DNA of 64,000 nucleotides, from contig JAFGDK010000074.1 of assembly GCA_016932165.1 (NCBI GenBank), positions 1 to 64,000 of the forward strand. Direction: 5' to 3'. The stretch comes from Anaerolineales bacterium. GTDB lineage: Bacteria; Chloroflexota; Anaerolineae; Anaerolineales; UBA11579. The position numbers and the translations under genes were made by a program. This document shows, piece after piece, positions 8,746-17,786 of this stretch (position 1 is the first letter of the stretch; every line of letters starts with the position of its first letter). A model generated the notes under the pieces. The model was not told the DNA's origin and made no database searches. It saw only the letters and a list, made by a program, of their open reading frames with translations.

Positions 8746-9839
8746 AGCGATTGGAGCAATTGCAATTTTTACGGTTTTTTGCCTCACTTTGGATTGTGAT
8801 CTATCATTTTGGGGTAGGTACAGTGCCATTTGACAGAGAACCTTTCATCCGGGTGGTAAGGGGAGATTCTTTTATTGTCAGCTTTTTCTTTGTTCTTTCG
8901 GGTTTTATTATCGCGTATGTCTATTATCCCCAGGCACTGAAAGGGATTAACTTCAAGGATTTTTTGGTTAAGCGCCTTTCCAGATTTTTACCTCTCTATT
9001 GGGTTACTCTGGCGATCATGATGGTTCTGTTTTGGCAAAAGTCTTCCCGCCCGGTATTTGTCAGCGCGCTTGAGATTCCACTACTCCACGCCTGGGTGCC
9101 AAATGCGTTATTTGGGTTTAATTTTCCTGATTGGGCTATGTCTGTATTTTTGGCTATCTATGCGATCTTTCCACTGTTGTTCTCCTGGATAGTGCGTCAG
9201 GGTGATAAGAAAGCAGGCCAGTTGATTATCGGCTTCTGGGTTGCCAGCCAGCTAGTTATTCATATACTGGATGCCATATTTTCTGGTGGCGGCATTTCCT
9301 GGTGGGGAGATTTTATCCGCTTCAACCCGCTGTTCCACCTGAATACGTTTCTTTTGGGTGTATTGGGGGGCTATTATTATCGTCTTCACTGGGTGGAAAA
9401 ACCCGCCAATCAAAGCGTTAATTCCATCCAGATCGTTTTAGCTGCAATTCTGTTTACCGGATTTGCCTTGTATCGGTATGAATTGCAGCAGGCAACCCCT
9501 TTCAGGTTAGCCTTTGCCACCGGATTATTGGCTCCTTATTACCTCTGGGTCCTCATCTTACTGGCCAGAGATACCGGCAGGCTTTCTAATTTTTTAAGTT
9601 CAAGAGTTCTGGTGATGTTAGGTGATCTCAGCTTTTCAATATATTTACTGCAAAGTCCGGTGTATGAGCTTTATGAAAAGCACTTGCTTCCCCGGTTTGA
9701 ATTCCATTTCCCCTGGTCAGAACCGTTTCATTTTTATATCTACCTGATTCTGCTGTTTGCAGCTGCTTTTTTCAGCCGCCATTTGTTCGAAATTCCAATA
9801 CAAAGGTTCATCCGCCAGCGTTTGGTTGCATCTGGGTGA
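8742..9839 (+). CDS. Acyltransferase 3 family membrane protein (OafA/YrhL-like)
   Basis: The 365-aa protein has about ten membrane helices and begins with the family pattern QFLRFFASLWIVIYHF, whose Arg and His (about residues 11 and 22) belong to the active region of acyltransferase 3 enzymes. These acylate sugars of surface polysaccharides or lipids, taking the acyl group from a cytoplasmic donor. The acceptor here is unknown. Its ATG overlaps the stop of the CYTH-like gene by four bases. A second member of the family lies at 17787-18824. Confidence 0.8.
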   Translation: MKRLEQLQFLRFFASLWIVIYHFGVGTVPFDREPFIRVVRGDSFIVSFFFVLSGFIIAYVYYPQALKGINFKDFLVKRLSRFLPLYWVTLAIMMVLFWQKSSRPVFVSALEIPLLHAWVPNALFGFNFPDWAMSVFLAIYAIFPLLFSWIVRQGDKKAGQLIIGFWVASQLVIHILDAIFSGGGISWWGDFIRFNPLFHLNTFLLGVLGGYYYRLHWVEKPANQSVNSIQIVLAAILFTGFALYRYELQQATPFRLAFATGLLAPYYLWVLILLARDTGRLSNFLSSRVLVMLGDLSFSIYLLQSPVYELYEKHLLPRFEFHFPWSEPFHFYIYLILLFAAAFFSRHLFEIPIQRFIRQRLVASG

Positions 9840-9881
9840 GGAAGGACTGATCCGCAACGATTAGTGGATATTCTCTCTTTA

Positions 9882-10487
9882 TCAATCCAGTTTGCGGCCA
9901 TAGTAGATCACCGATGGTTTGCCAAATCGGGGATACTGGCTCAATTTGGAAAGCCCTTGTTTCTCATAGAATGAGATCCCCGTCTGGTTGTTTCCGGCAA
10001 CTCCAAGATGATATCCCTTGACTGAATTTTGGATTAGATTATTTTCGTAAGCTTCGAATAACCTGCTTCCAATGCCAGTGCGCTGGAAATCAGGATGCAC
10101 GTTGATGTGCAGATGGGCCGGGTATTCTGTGATGAGACTGCCCACAGTGTTTCGGAAACTTCCTCGCATGTTTAGATACCCGCGCCACTGCGAGAAGGTT
10201 TTTGGGGACAACTTTCGCCAATGATCTCTGGCCTTTGGAAGCATGATGGACAAGAGACGTTGTTCTTGCTGGCGAGTATCAAGCGTACCGACAATGTAGC
10301 CGACAACTTTTTCCAGATCACATCTCTCAGCTACAAAGCAGTTTTCGGGTTCGTGCCATAAGTAATCCAGGCACCAGCGCAGGGCGAGAAGGTAAGGATC
10401 AATTTTAAGGTCGCCGGTAAGGTGACAGATCTCGATTATCTCCTGTTCATCTGTCGGTCTGCTGGTTCGGGTTGAAATCAGGGGCAT
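9882..10487 (-). CDS. GNAT family N-acetyltransferase
   Basis: The protein has 201 residues from ATG 10487. The GNAT core is seen as LHINVHPDFQRTGIGSRLFEAYE (an R/Q-x-x-G-x-G/A acetyl-CoA loop near residue 145), followed by LGVAGNNQTGISFYEKQG, which is typical of the last strand and helix. It should transfer an acetyl group from acetyl-CoA to an amine; the substrate is unknown. An upstream in-frame ATG at 10505 would start inside the promoter; the -10 box TATAAT seven bases before 10487 favours the shorter form. Confidence 0.75.
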   Translation of the reverse strand: MPLISTRTSRPTDEQEIIEICHLTGDLKIDPYLLALRWCLDYLWHEPENCFVAERCDLEKVVGYIVGTLDTRQQEQRLLSIMLPKARDHWRKLSPKTFSQWRGYLNMRGSFRNTVGSLITEYPAHLHINVHPDFQRTGIGSRLFEAYENNLIQNSVKGYHLGVAGNNQTGISFYEKQGLSKLSQYPRFGKPSVIYYGRKLD

Positions 10488-10494
10488 GAAATAA

Positions 10495-10500
10495 ATTATA
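10495..10500 (-). promoter_or_regulatory. -10 box of the GNAT gene (leaderless type)
   Basis: TATAAT on the minus strand ends seven bases before ATG 10487 with no ribosome binding site between, so the mRNA probably begins at the start codon. Confidence 0.55.
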
Positions 10501-10539
10501 ACCAATCCTGAAAGATGTCAATCATCGATTATTGTGGAC

Positions 10540-10596
10540 TTGATTTGAAAAACTACCTGTGTTATAATTTAGAAAATTTAGGTTAGGCTAAATTTA
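10540..10596 (+). promoter_or_regulatory. Feo operon promoter with DtxR-type iron box
   Basis: The promoter reads TTGATT (10540-10545), a 17-base spacer and TATAAT (10563-10568). Just after the predicted start of transcription lies TTAGGTTAGGCTAAATTTA (10578-10596). Its first 14 bases are identical to the classical DtxR/IdeR box TTAGGTTAGGCTAACCTAA, while the last five have drifted. Metal-bound DtxR-type repressor here would block transcription of the regulator and feoB genes when iron is plentiful. A good ribosome site (AAGGAG) precedes ATG 10624. Confidence 0.8.
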
Positions 10597-10623
10597 GATT
10601 TATCAATACATAAGGAGCTTGGT

Positions 10624-11667
10624 ATGCCACATTCGTTGATTACATTATTAATTGGCCTGGGCGCGATCGGCTTGGTTGGGTGGTTTTTCTGGCCGGATAC
10701 CGGCCTTTACTCCCGTCTGCGCCGTGTCCGCCGGCTGACCTCAAGAGTGCTCCAGGAGGATGCTCTCAAACATATTCAAAAACAAGAGCTCAGCGGACGG
10801 CATGTGACCGTTCTGAGTGTGGCGGGGGCATTGGGAATCGACACCAACGCCGCCATCCAGGTGCTAACCGAGTTGGTTGAGTCTGGGTTAATTGACCACA
10901 ACGGGGAAGATTACATTCTTACCCAGAAAGGTGGGCAACTGGCGATGAATGTTATCCGGGCGCACCGTCTTTGGGAGCAATACCTGGCAGAACACACTGG
11001 CTATGACCCATCCGAATGGCACAGCCAAGCAGAACGCTTGGAGCATGATTTCTCCTCAGCTGAGCTAGATGAACTGGCTGGCGTGTTGGGCAACCCGGTC
11101 TACGACCCGCATGGGGATCCAATTCCGTCTAGCGAGGGGAGGGTTTTCGATCTTGATGCGATCGGACTCCACGAACTGGAACTGAACCAGTTTGCCCGGA
11201 TTGTGCATGTGGGGGATGAGCCAGAGATCGTGGCTGCCCAGATCGAAGCTGAAGGGCTGCTGCCGGGGATGATTTTACGGGTATCCGAGAAGACGAAAGA
11301 CCGGGTTCGGTTCTGGTCCAACGGCGAGGAACATCTCCTGGCGCCGATTGTGGCTGCCAGTATCAGCGTCCAGCCCTTGGAAGATGACCATCTGGTTGAT
11401 GTGGATCAGTCTGCGGTTTATCTTGATCAACTGGAAGAAGGGCAAAAGGGTAGAGTGGTTCAGTTGATGCCCAGGCTGCGCGGTGCCGAGCGGCGCCGTC
11501 TGATGGATCTAGGGATGCTGCCCGGGACCACGATTGCAGCCGAATTAAGCAGTCCACTGGGCAGCCCGGTGGCATATCGGATTCGTGATTCTCTTATCGC
11601 CCTGCGCAATGACCAGGCCCGTAATATTAAAATAGAACCAATTACAGATGAGGAAAACCATGCCTGA
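10624..11667 (+). CDS. Membrane-anchored DtxR-type regulator fused to two FeoA domains
   Basis: The 347-aa protein has one hydrophobic segment (about residues 5-24), a winged helix of the DtxR/MntR type (about 45-105) and a metal-dependent dimerisation-like region (about 105-160). Two SH3-like FeoA domains follow (about 180-255 and 268-342), the second with the FeoA pattern RRRLMDLGMLPGT. FeoA normally assists the FeoB transporter, while DtxR represses iron genes. This fusion could do both at the membrane. It heads the feoB operon, and its stop overlaps the next start (ATGCCTGA). The membrane anchor on a DNA-binding repressor is unusual. The hydrophobic segment could instead be an uncleaved signal. 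Confidence 0.8.
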   Translation: MPHSLITLLIGLGAIGLVGWFFWPDTGLYSRLRRVRRLTSRVLQEDALKHIQKQELSGRHVTVLSVAGALGIDTNAAIQVLTELVESGLIDHNGEDYILTQKGGQLAMNVIRAHRLWEQYLAEHTGYDPSEWHSQAERLEHDFSSAELDELAGVLGNPVYDPHGDPIPSSEGRVFDLDAIGLHELELNQFARIVHVGDEPEIVAAQIEAEGLLPGMILRVSEKTKDRVRFWSNGEEHLLAPIVAASISVQPLEDDHLVDVDQSAVYLDQLEEGQKGRVVQLMPRLRGAERRRLMDLGMLPGTTIAAELSSPLGSPVAYRIRDSLIALRNDQARNIKIEPITDEENHA

Positions 11668-12520
11668 ACATAAAACGAAACACCCTCAAAAAATCATACT
11701 GACCGATGCTTCCGGCTGTGAAGGCTGCCCGGCGCACAACGCGGCCAATTTGCTCAAGCTGGGTGTCGATATGAAGGACTGGGATTATGTGGTGGCATTG
11801 GCCGGAAATCCGAACACTGGTAAGAGCACGGTCTTCAATGCCCTCACTGGTCTGCGGCAGCATACTGGCAACTGGCCGGGCAAAACAGTCACCCGGGCTG
11901 AGGGGGGCTTTGAGTATGGGGATGCCCGTTATAAGATCGTGGATTTGCCTGGGACTTATTCCCTGCTGGCCACCAGCCTGGATGAACAAGTAGCGCGGAA
12001 TTTTATTCTCTTTGGGCAGCCCGATGTCACCGTTGTGGTGGTGGACGCTTCCCGGCTGGAGAGAAACCTTAACCTGGCCTTGCAGGTGATGGAGATCACC
12101 GATCGGGTGGTGATTTGTCTCAACCTGATCGATGAGGCCAAGCGTCACGGCTTAACTGTGGATGAACGCAGGCTGGCACGCGATCTCGGTGTGCCGGTGG
12201 TGCCAACTTCCGCCCGGTATAACCAGGGGCTGGATGCGCTGGTGGAAGCCATCCATGAGGTGGCAACTGGCAAAGTGCGGCCTAAACCACGAAAGGTGGA
12301 GACGCATTCAAAGATATTAAAATCTGCGGTGGAGAAAATACAAGCCCAGATATTGCAGCTTTATCCTGATTTGCCAAACTCGCGCTGGGTTGCCTTGCGC
12401 TTATTGGATGGTGATGAAGATATCATCCGATCCCTGCGCAATGGTGAACTCGGACAGCTGGTCCAGCTGGAAGATGCAGCAGCCGACCCGCACCAAATCC
12501 TGGTGAAGGAGGGGGCATGA
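11660..12520 (+). CDS. feoB: FeoB N-terminal GTPase half (split ferrous iron transporter)
   Basis: The 286-aa protein is the soluble G-protein part of FeoB: G1 loop GNPNTGKST at residues 49-57, the FeoB-type switch NWPGKTV, DLPG at 95-98 and NLID at 155-158 in the G4 position. The last 90 residues correspond to the start of the GDI helical domain. It begins with a short Cys pair (GCEGCP, residues 19-24) not typical of classical FeoB. ATG 11660 has GAGGA upstream and overlaps the regulator. FeoB is usually one chain of about 700-800 residues; here the permease is a separate gene starting four bases before this one ends. Confidence 0.88.
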   Translation: MPEHKTKHPQKIILTDASGCEGCPAHNAANLLKLGVDMKDWDYVVALAGNPNTGKSTVFNALTGLRQHTGNWPGKTVTRAEGGFEYGDARYKIVDLPGTYSLLATSLDEQVARNFILFGQPDVTVVVVDASRLERNLNLALQVMEITDRVVICLNLIDEAKRHGLTVDERRLARDLGVPVVPTSARYNQGLDALVEAIHEVATGKVRPKPRKVETHSKILKSAVEKIQAQILQLYPDLPNSRWVALRLLDGDEDIIRSLRNGELGQLVQLEDAAADPHQILVKEGA

Positions 12521-13953
12521 TGAACGAGAACTATCAACAAGATGTAGACCAAATTCTGCGCAACGCGCAAGAACTGCGCGCCCAGGTGGGGGTGGACTTC
12601 CATGAAAAACTGGTTGAAGCGGTGTACACCGATGCCTCCTATCTGGCCGACCGGGCGGTCGTCCGACCGGAGCAGGCTCCTCGTTTTGACCTCGACCGCA
12701 CCATCGACCGCATTGTGACTGACAAACGCTGGGGCTTTGTGTTGATGATCCTTCTATTTGCGCTGGTGCTGTGGATCACGATAGAAGGCGCTAATGTGCC
12801 GTCCCAGATGATTGCCAGTGTGCTATTGGATACTGTTCACCCATGGCTGAAGGGATTGGCCGCGGCGATCAATATGCCCTGGTGGCTGGACGGACTGCTG
12901 ATCGACGGAATGTATTTGGCGACGGCCTGGGTGGTGAGCGTGATGCTCCCGCCGATGGCAATCTTTTTCCCGTTGTTTACCTTGCTGGAGGATTTCGGTT
13001 ACCTGCCGAGGGTATCCTTCAACCTGGATGCGCTGTTCCGCAAGTCGGGGGCGCATGGCAAGCAAGCCCTCTCGATGATGATGGGGTTCGGCTGCAATGC
13101 CGCTGGTGTGGTTGCTACCCGGATCATTGACAGCCCGCGCGAGCGTTTGATCGCGATCATTACGAATAACTTTGCCCTGTGTAACGGCCGCTGGCCGACG
13201 CAGATTCTGATCGCCACAGTATTCATCGGCGGCTTGGTACCCGCTCACCTGGCTGGGATGATCTCGGCGGCTACGGTGGTGGGAGTTGCCTTGCTGGGTG
13301 TCGGGTTCACCTTCCTGGTCAGCTGGTTCCTCTCGCGCACAGTTCTGCGCGGTGAAGTTTCCACCTTCAGCCTTGAGCTGCCACCGTACCGCCCACCGCG
13401 TTTCTGGCAGACGTTGTACACCTCCTTGATTGACCGTACGATCTATGTGCTCTGGCGGGCGGTTGTCTTTGCGCTGCCGGCAGGGGCGGTGATCTGGCTG
13501 GTCTCCAACATCACCATTTCCGGGACCAGTATCGCCGAGTATGTGATCAATTTCGTGGAACCTTTCGGCCTTCTGCTCGGGTTAAACGGCGTGATCTTGT
13601 TGGCATACATCGTCGCGATCCCCGCTAATGAGATCGTCATCCCTACCATCCTGATGTTGACCGTGCTGGTGACCGGTGTTGGAGGGGGAGAGGGAGCGGG
13701 GGTAATGTTTGATTTAGATTCGATCTCGGACACCTACGCGCTTTTCCAGGCAGGGGGCTGGACGCTGCTGACAGCCGTGAACCTGATGCTCTTCAGCTTG
13801 GTACATAACCCATGCTCCACCACGATCTACACGATCTACAAGGAAACGGGCAGTGTGAAATGGACCACATTCGCTGCTTTGCTGCCGGTGGGGATGGGTT
13901 TTGCACTCACATTCGTTGTTGCCCAGGTCTGGCGCTTGGTAGCGGCGGTTTAG
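12517..13953 (+). CDS. feoB: FeoB C-terminal membrane permease half
   Basis: The 478-aa protein begins with a helical stretch that continues the GDI region (residues 1-60) and then has the FeoB membrane part. Both gate motifs are present: GFGCNAAGV near residue 188 with the following SPRERL, and [10 protein letters not shown] near 430. It forms the Fe(II) pathway driven by the GTPase encoded just upstream. The four-base ATGA overlap with that gene should keep the two halves in equal amounts. There is no sign of frameshift decay, so the split looks stable. It may be called FeoBb in split systems. Confidence 0.88.
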   Translation: MMNENYQQDVDQILRNAQELRAQVGVDFHEKLVEAVYTDASYLADRAVVRPEQAPRFDLDRTIDRIVTDKRWGFVLMILLFALVLWITIEGANVPSQMIASVLLDTVHPWLKGLAAAINMPWWLDGLLIDGMYLATAWVVSVMLPPMAIFFPLFTLLEDFGYLPRVSFNLDALFRKSGAHGKQALSMMMGFGCNAAGVVATRIIDSPRERLIAIITNNFALCNGRWPTQILIATVFIGGLVPAHLAGMISAATVVGVALLGVGFTFLVSWFLSRTVLRGEVSTFSLELPPYRPPRFWQTLYTSLIDRTIYVLWRAVVFALPAGAVIWLVSNITISGTSIAEYVINFVEPFGLLLGLNGVILLAYIVAIPANEIVIPTILMLTVLVTGVGGGEGAGVMFDLDSISDTYALFQAGGWTLLTAVNLMLFSLVHNPCSTTIYTIYKETGSVKWTTFAALLPVGMGFALTFVVAQVWRLVAAV

Positions 13954-14079
13954 ACTTAAAGTTTAAACGAATCTCGGGAAGGGCTCTTGATTTCGAAGAA
14001 ATAAGAATCCTCCTTTCTCTTGATGGGTGGGTTCTCGGTCCTCTTGACTCAGAGAACCTGCCCCTCTTGGTAATCTGAA

Positions 14080-14544
14080 ATGCAGGGATTCATGCTTCGA
14101 AATGCTGAAAAGCAAGATTCCATCGCCATCCGCACACTGGTGCGGTCTGCCAATTTGAATCCATTTGGTTTAAATTGGCGCCGGTTTGTGGTGGCAGTGA
14201 ACCTCTCCAGGCACGTGATTGGATGCGTTCAGTTAAAGCCCCACCGAGACGGTTCATTGGAATTGGCGTCATTGGTCGTAAAGGAGGAGTGGCGGGGTAG
14301 CGGTATCGCCAGAGCGCTGATCGAAAAGATCGTCGAAAATCATGATGGTTGTCTTTATCTGATGTGCCGAACTGATCTGGGTTCTTTTTATGAGCAGTTT
14401 GGGTTTAATCAGGCAGCCAATCAGGCATTACCACCTTTCTTCCGCCGGGTCAGCAAGCTTGCTGATAGATTGCAGCAAATCACAAAAAAGAAAGAGGGGG
14501 TTTTGATCATGTGCCGGGATTGCGGTGAATTGGGGTTGACCTGA
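14080..14544 (+). CDS. Small GNAT-like acetyltransferase
   Basis: The 154-aa protein shows the GNAT pattern LASLVVKEEWRGSGIARALIEKI, with the acetyl-CoA loop R-G-S-G-I-A at about residues 71-76, and the later FYEQFGF. Length and layout fit a minimal N-acetyltransferase with unknown substrate. The C-terminal 20 residues contain a CRDCG pair, an odd tail that might bind a metal. The start could be ATG 14080 or ATG 14092; the latter has AGGG five bases upstream. Confidence 0.65.
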   Translation: MQGFMLRNAEKQDSIAIRTLVRSANLNPFGLNWRRFVVAVNLSRHVIGCVQLKPHRDGSLELASLVVKEEWRGSGIARALIEKIVENHDGCLYLMCRTDLGSFYEQFGFNQAANQALPPFFRRVSKLADRLQQITKKKEGVLIMCRDCGELGLT

Positions 14545-14565
14545 AAGCTTCTTCTGGTACATAAT
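14536..14565 (+). promoter_or_regulatory. Promoter of the second GT39 gene (leaderless type)
   Basis: TTGACC (14536-14541) and CATAAT (14560-14565) are separated by 18 bases, and ATG 14573 follows seven bases after the -10 box. Transcription should begin at the A of the start codon. The -35 box lies inside the end of the preceding gene. Confidence 0.65.
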
Positions 14566-14572
14566 TTGAGAC

Positions 14573-16009
14573 ATGGTTCAAAGGCGGAATATCTCATTTT
14601 TCTGGATGATTTTCCTTGTGGCCTCATTCCTCAGGTTGATACCGGTGATCGCTGCCAGAGATATGACCATTGGACTGGATGATATGTTCCAGTATGATAT
14701 GCTTGCCCGCAGCCTGGCAGCCGGGGAGGGTTTCCGCTGGTATGGGGAGGACGATCTTGAACTGGTGGAGCGCTACTTGCCTGTCGAGTTCATCAAAGGA
14801 GAGTATGACCCCAGAGGCGTGCTGACCTCTTTCCGAGCGCCGGGTTATCCCATTTTCCTGTCATTGATCTACCGGGTGTCTGCCCTTGAGGATCGGTTTT
14901 TGATTGCCCGGTTGGTGCAGGCGTTTCTGATGGCTTCTATCGCTCCTCTGACTTGGCTGCTGGGCCGCAGGCTTTTCCCTGAAAATCAAAAGGTTGGGAA
15001 AGTTGCAGCCTGGTTTGTGACATTCTACCCTTACCTGTTGGTTTACCCGCTTGCACTAGCAACCGAGGTGATCTTCATCCCACTGGTACTGGCTTGTATC
15101 CTGTTTATCCTCAAGGCGGCAGACTCGCACCGCTGGCAAGATTACCTGCTGGCAGGCGCACTGCTGGGCTACGCTGCGCTGACCCGCTCGGTGGTGCTGG
15201 CTTTATTTCCTTTTATCCTGCTCTGGGTCTGGTTCCTGGTCAGAGACCAGCGCGGTGTTTTGCTGCTGCTGGTGAGCGTGCTAATATTTGTGATTCCCTG
15301 GACAGTGCGCAATACCCGTCTGCACGGCACCTTTACCTCAGTGGAGAATAACATGGGCTACACGGTTTATATGGGCTACCACCCTGAAACAGAAGGGAAG
15401 TTCCAATACCCGCAATCCCTGGAATTGATGCACTTTCTGGATGACGCCGAACGCAACCGGGTTGGGATTGAGAAAACAATCGGTTTTATCAGGGATGACC
15501 CCGGCCGGGTACCGTATCTGGTGCTGCGTAAGCTGGGTTATTTTTTCAGCCTGGAGCGCAAGGCACTCACCTATTTTTACAGTAACAACTTCCTCGGCTA
15601 CATCCCGCAAGCGTGGCTGATTTTAATTTTTTGCATCTTTATGCTGCCTTTTACCGTGCTGATGATCTTTACTGTACCCGGGCTGGTGGTTCAGGAATGG
15701 ACGAAACCACGAATCTTGGTTGGGATAGTGCTATTTGTGTATTTTGCCCCCCATCTGCTACTGCTGGCAGAACCTCGATTTCATTTAACGATTGTGCCTT
15801 TGCTGGCCGTGTTTGCTGCGAATGCCTGGCTGGATCGAAAGAAGATCATCGCTGATTTATTCCGGCAAAGCAGCAAGTGGAAATTGGCCCTGACGGTGGT
15901 GCTGATCGGACTGCTTTTTATCAATTGGGGCACAGAGCTCTGGCTGGATGCTGAACAATTAAAATTATTGTTCAGTCCGGAGGGAAACCGGCTGTATCTG
16001 AATTATTAG
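14573..16009 (+). CDS. GT39-like membrane glycosyltransferase
   Basis: The 478-aa polytopic protein has about eleven membrane helices. The first extracytoplasmic loop contains GLDDMFQYDMLARSLAAGEG (about residues 34-53), with the acidic pair expected for a GT-C active site, and a later SFRAPGYPIFL motif seen in ArnT/PMT-like enzymes. It probably moves a sugar from a lipid-phosphate carrier to a surface acceptor. It is followed 10 bases later by a CPBP protease, and the two are likely co-transcribed. Substrates are unknown. Confidence 0.72.
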   Translation: MVQRRNISFFWMIFLVASFLRLIPVIAARDMTIGLDDMFQYDMLARSLAAGEGFRWYGEDDLELVERYLPVEFIKGEYDPRGVLTSFRAPGYPIFLSLIYRVSALEDRFLIARLVQAFLMASIAPLTWLLGRRLFPENQKVGKVAAWFVTFYPYLLVYPLALATEVIFIPLVLACILFILKAADSHRWQDYLLAGALLGYAALTRSVVLALFPFILLWVWFLVRDQRGVLLLLVSVLIFVIPWTVRNTRLHGTFTSVENNMGYTVYMGYHPETEGKFQYPQSLELMHFLDDAERNRVGIEKTIGFIRDDPGRVPYLVLRKLGYFFSLERKALTYFYSNNFLGYIPQAWLILIFCIFMLPFTVLMIFTVPGLVVQEWTKPRILVGIVLFVYFAPHLLLLAEPRFHLTIVPLLAVFAANAWLDRKKIIADLFRQSSKWKLALTVVLIGLLFINWGTELWLDAEQLKLLFSPEGNRLYLNY

Positions 16010-16019
16010 GCGGTGAAGG

Positions 16020-16640
16020 ATGAAAGATTTATTCAGATTTAATCTCAAGTTCAATAGGAAGATCGTGATTGCGACGATTTCATCGACCTTATTGCTGATG
16101 GTGGATCACTATCACCGTTTGACCGATTTTAAACCGCTGGACCGCTTCATTTTGTATCTGCTGATCCCCCTATTGATCATTATCGTAGTGCTGAGGGAGA
16201 ATCCTAAAGAGTATGGATTCCAATTGGGGGATTGGAAAGCTGGCTTGGCATTGACCGGGATCGTGATCGCCATTGCTGCCCCGATTTTATGGGTCACCGC
16301 TAGAGGCGACCCCACCATGCAAAAATACTATGAATGGCTCCTGGGACCGGATTTGCCCACCTACGTGTTCCTCGATCTGATCGGTTGGGAGTTCATCTTC
16401 AGAGGGTGGCTGCTGTTTGGTTATGCCCGGGTTTACGGTTCGGACGCCCTCTGGCTGCAGTCGGTTCCTTTTGCCCTGGCGCATATTGGCAAGCCAGAGA
16501 TAGAGACATTCTCGACGATCTTTGGCGGGTTCCTGTTTGGGCTGGTTGCCTGGCGGACAAAATCGTTTCTCTACCCGTTTCTGATCCATTACTTTATTTT
16601 TGCGTTTACCGTGTTGGTGGCTGGCGGAGTGTTTGGTTAA
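16020..16640 (+). CDS. CPBP family intramembrane metalloprotease
   Basis: The 206-aa protein has five or six membrane helices and the CPBP motifs in diverged form: WEFIFRGW (about residues 123-130, for EExxxR), FALAHIGKPE (His near 154) and a final helix. Members are Rce1/abortive-infection-type intramembrane proteases or scaffolds. The first motif has a single Glu where many members have two, so activity is uncertain. Its ATG follows AGGCGGTGAAGG. Confidence 0.68.
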   Translation: MKDLFRFNLKFNRKIVIATISSTLLLMVDHYHRLTDFKPLDRFILYLLIPLLIIIVVLRENPKEYGFQLGDWKAGLALTGIVIAIAAPILWVTARGDPTMQKYYEWLLGPDLPTYVFLDLIGWEFIFRGWLLFGYARVYGSDALWLQSVPFALAHIGKPEIETFSTIFGGFLFGLVAWRTKSFLYPFLIHYFIFAFTVLVAGGVFG

Positions 16641-16648
16641 CTAGAGCG

Positions 16649-17356
16649 ATGCGTACTTATAACTTTGAATACCATCCAGAGATCATCGAGGTATTTCCCA
16701 ATATCCAGGCCGGGGTATTGCTGGGCGTAGGGATTACCAACCAGCCCTCGCCTGATAAATTGAGGCAGCTCTATTATTCAGAGCAGGCCAAAATCCTGAA
16801 GAAGATGGGGGATACTCCTTTGAGTCGATTGCCCGGCCTGGCTGCCTGGCGGGCTGCCTTCCGGCAGTTTGGGGTCAACCCGACCAAGTACCGCAGCGCG
16901 ATTGAGGCTTTGCTACGCCGACTGATCAAGAAAGGCGATATCCCTTCGATCAATACTTTAGTGGATATCGGCAACCTGGTCAGCATCCGGTACCAAATCC
17001 CGGTGGCAGTGTTTGATGTCAACCGGACGAAAGGATCTATTCTGGTGCGCTTTGCCAACGGAGAGGAATTTTTTACTCCACTGTTCATGGAAGAAGCGGA
17101 ACATCCTGAAGTGGGGGAGGTGGTGTTTACCGATGGGAATGACCTGGTAGCGGCCAGACGCTGGTGCTGGCGTCAGAGCGACCAGAGCGCAGCCCGGATG
17201 GATACCACGGCAGTGATGATTGTCACCGAGGCGCACCATGACAACGCGTCAGATGATATTACCCAGGCAGTTGCAGATTTGAGAGGGCTATGCGAGCAAT
17301 TCCTAGGTGGGGAATGGTCTTCTGGCATGCTCAATGCCGGGGTAACGGTATTCTAA
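16649..17356 (+). CDS. B3/B4 tRNA-binding domain protein
   Basis: The 235-aa protein corresponds to the B3/B4 domain found in the beta subunit of phenylalanyl-tRNA synthetase and in free-standing proteins: GVNPTKYRSAIEALLRR followed by LVDIGNLVSIRYQIPVAVFD. Free-standing members are thought to edit or bind aminoacyl groups on tRNA, but direct evidence is limited. ATG 16649 lies nine bases after the CPBP stop; the longer open frame upstream overlaps that gene in another frame and is not used. Confidence 0.7.
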   Translation: MRTYNFEYHPEIIEVFPNIQAGVLLGVGITNQPSPDKLRQLYYSEQAKILKKMGDTPLSRLPGLAAWRAAFRQFGVNPTKYRSAIEALLRRLIKKGDIPSINTLVDIGNLVSIRYQIPVAVFDVNRTKGSILVRFANGEEFFTPLFMEEAEHPEVGEVVFTDGNDLVAARRWCWRQSDQSAARMDTTAVMIVTEAHHDNASDDITQAVADLRGLCEQFLGGEWSSGMLNAGVTVF

Positions 17357-17358
17357 TC

Positions 17359-17742
17359 CTAATCCAGGTGGCCTTTCTTCATCGCAGAAAGCTGCTGCTG
17401 TTTTGCCTTTGACATCTTCGCCACCACCAGATCGTAGGAATGGTCAATCAGCTCAAATAACAGGTCGTTTGGCAGACTGCCGTCGATTAACACGGTATTC
17501 CAGTGCTGCTTGTTCATGTGGTAGCCGGGGATGATCGCTTGGTAAAGCGCGCGCAACGCCAGGGCATCATCGGGATCGCATTTAAGGTTAATCCGCAGGG
17601 AATCGGCATCCTCCGGGATCAGGGCGAACATTTTGTCGAGCACTTTGTAAACCCGGGCGGTTTCGTCAAAGGGGTAGGTTGCCCGCGTTCCCGGTTTTGA
17701 GAGGCAATAGGCGTCCAGTTTCTCATAGGTCATCGTGCACAT
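17359..17742 (-). CDS. MmcQ/YjbR family protein
   Basis: This 127-aa protein matches the small MmcQ/YjbR family: an N-terminal CLSKPGTRATYPFDE segment, MFALI, INLKCDPDDAL, and the closing HWNTVLIDGSLPNDLLFELIDHSYDLV. YjbR has a cyotek-like double-wing fold suggestive of DNA binding; the function is not settled. It is convergent with the B3/B4 gene with only two bases between stops, leaving no room for a terminator. Confidence 0.8.
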   Translation of the reverse strand: MCTMTYEKLDAYCLSKPGTRATYPFDETARVYKVLDKMFALIPEDADSLRINLKCDPDDALALRALYQAIIPGYHMNKQHWNTVLIDGSLPNDLLFELIDHSYDLVVAKMSKAKQQQLSAMKKGHLD

Positions 17743-17786
17743 GTGATTGTCTTCATGCTGTTGCCAGCAGAGATTGCCCTCCAGCG

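Noticed and set aside
16334-16648. N-terminal extension of the B3/B4-domain frame
   Set aside because: It overlaps the CPBP protease gene in another frame and looks unlike the family; ATG 16649 fits better.
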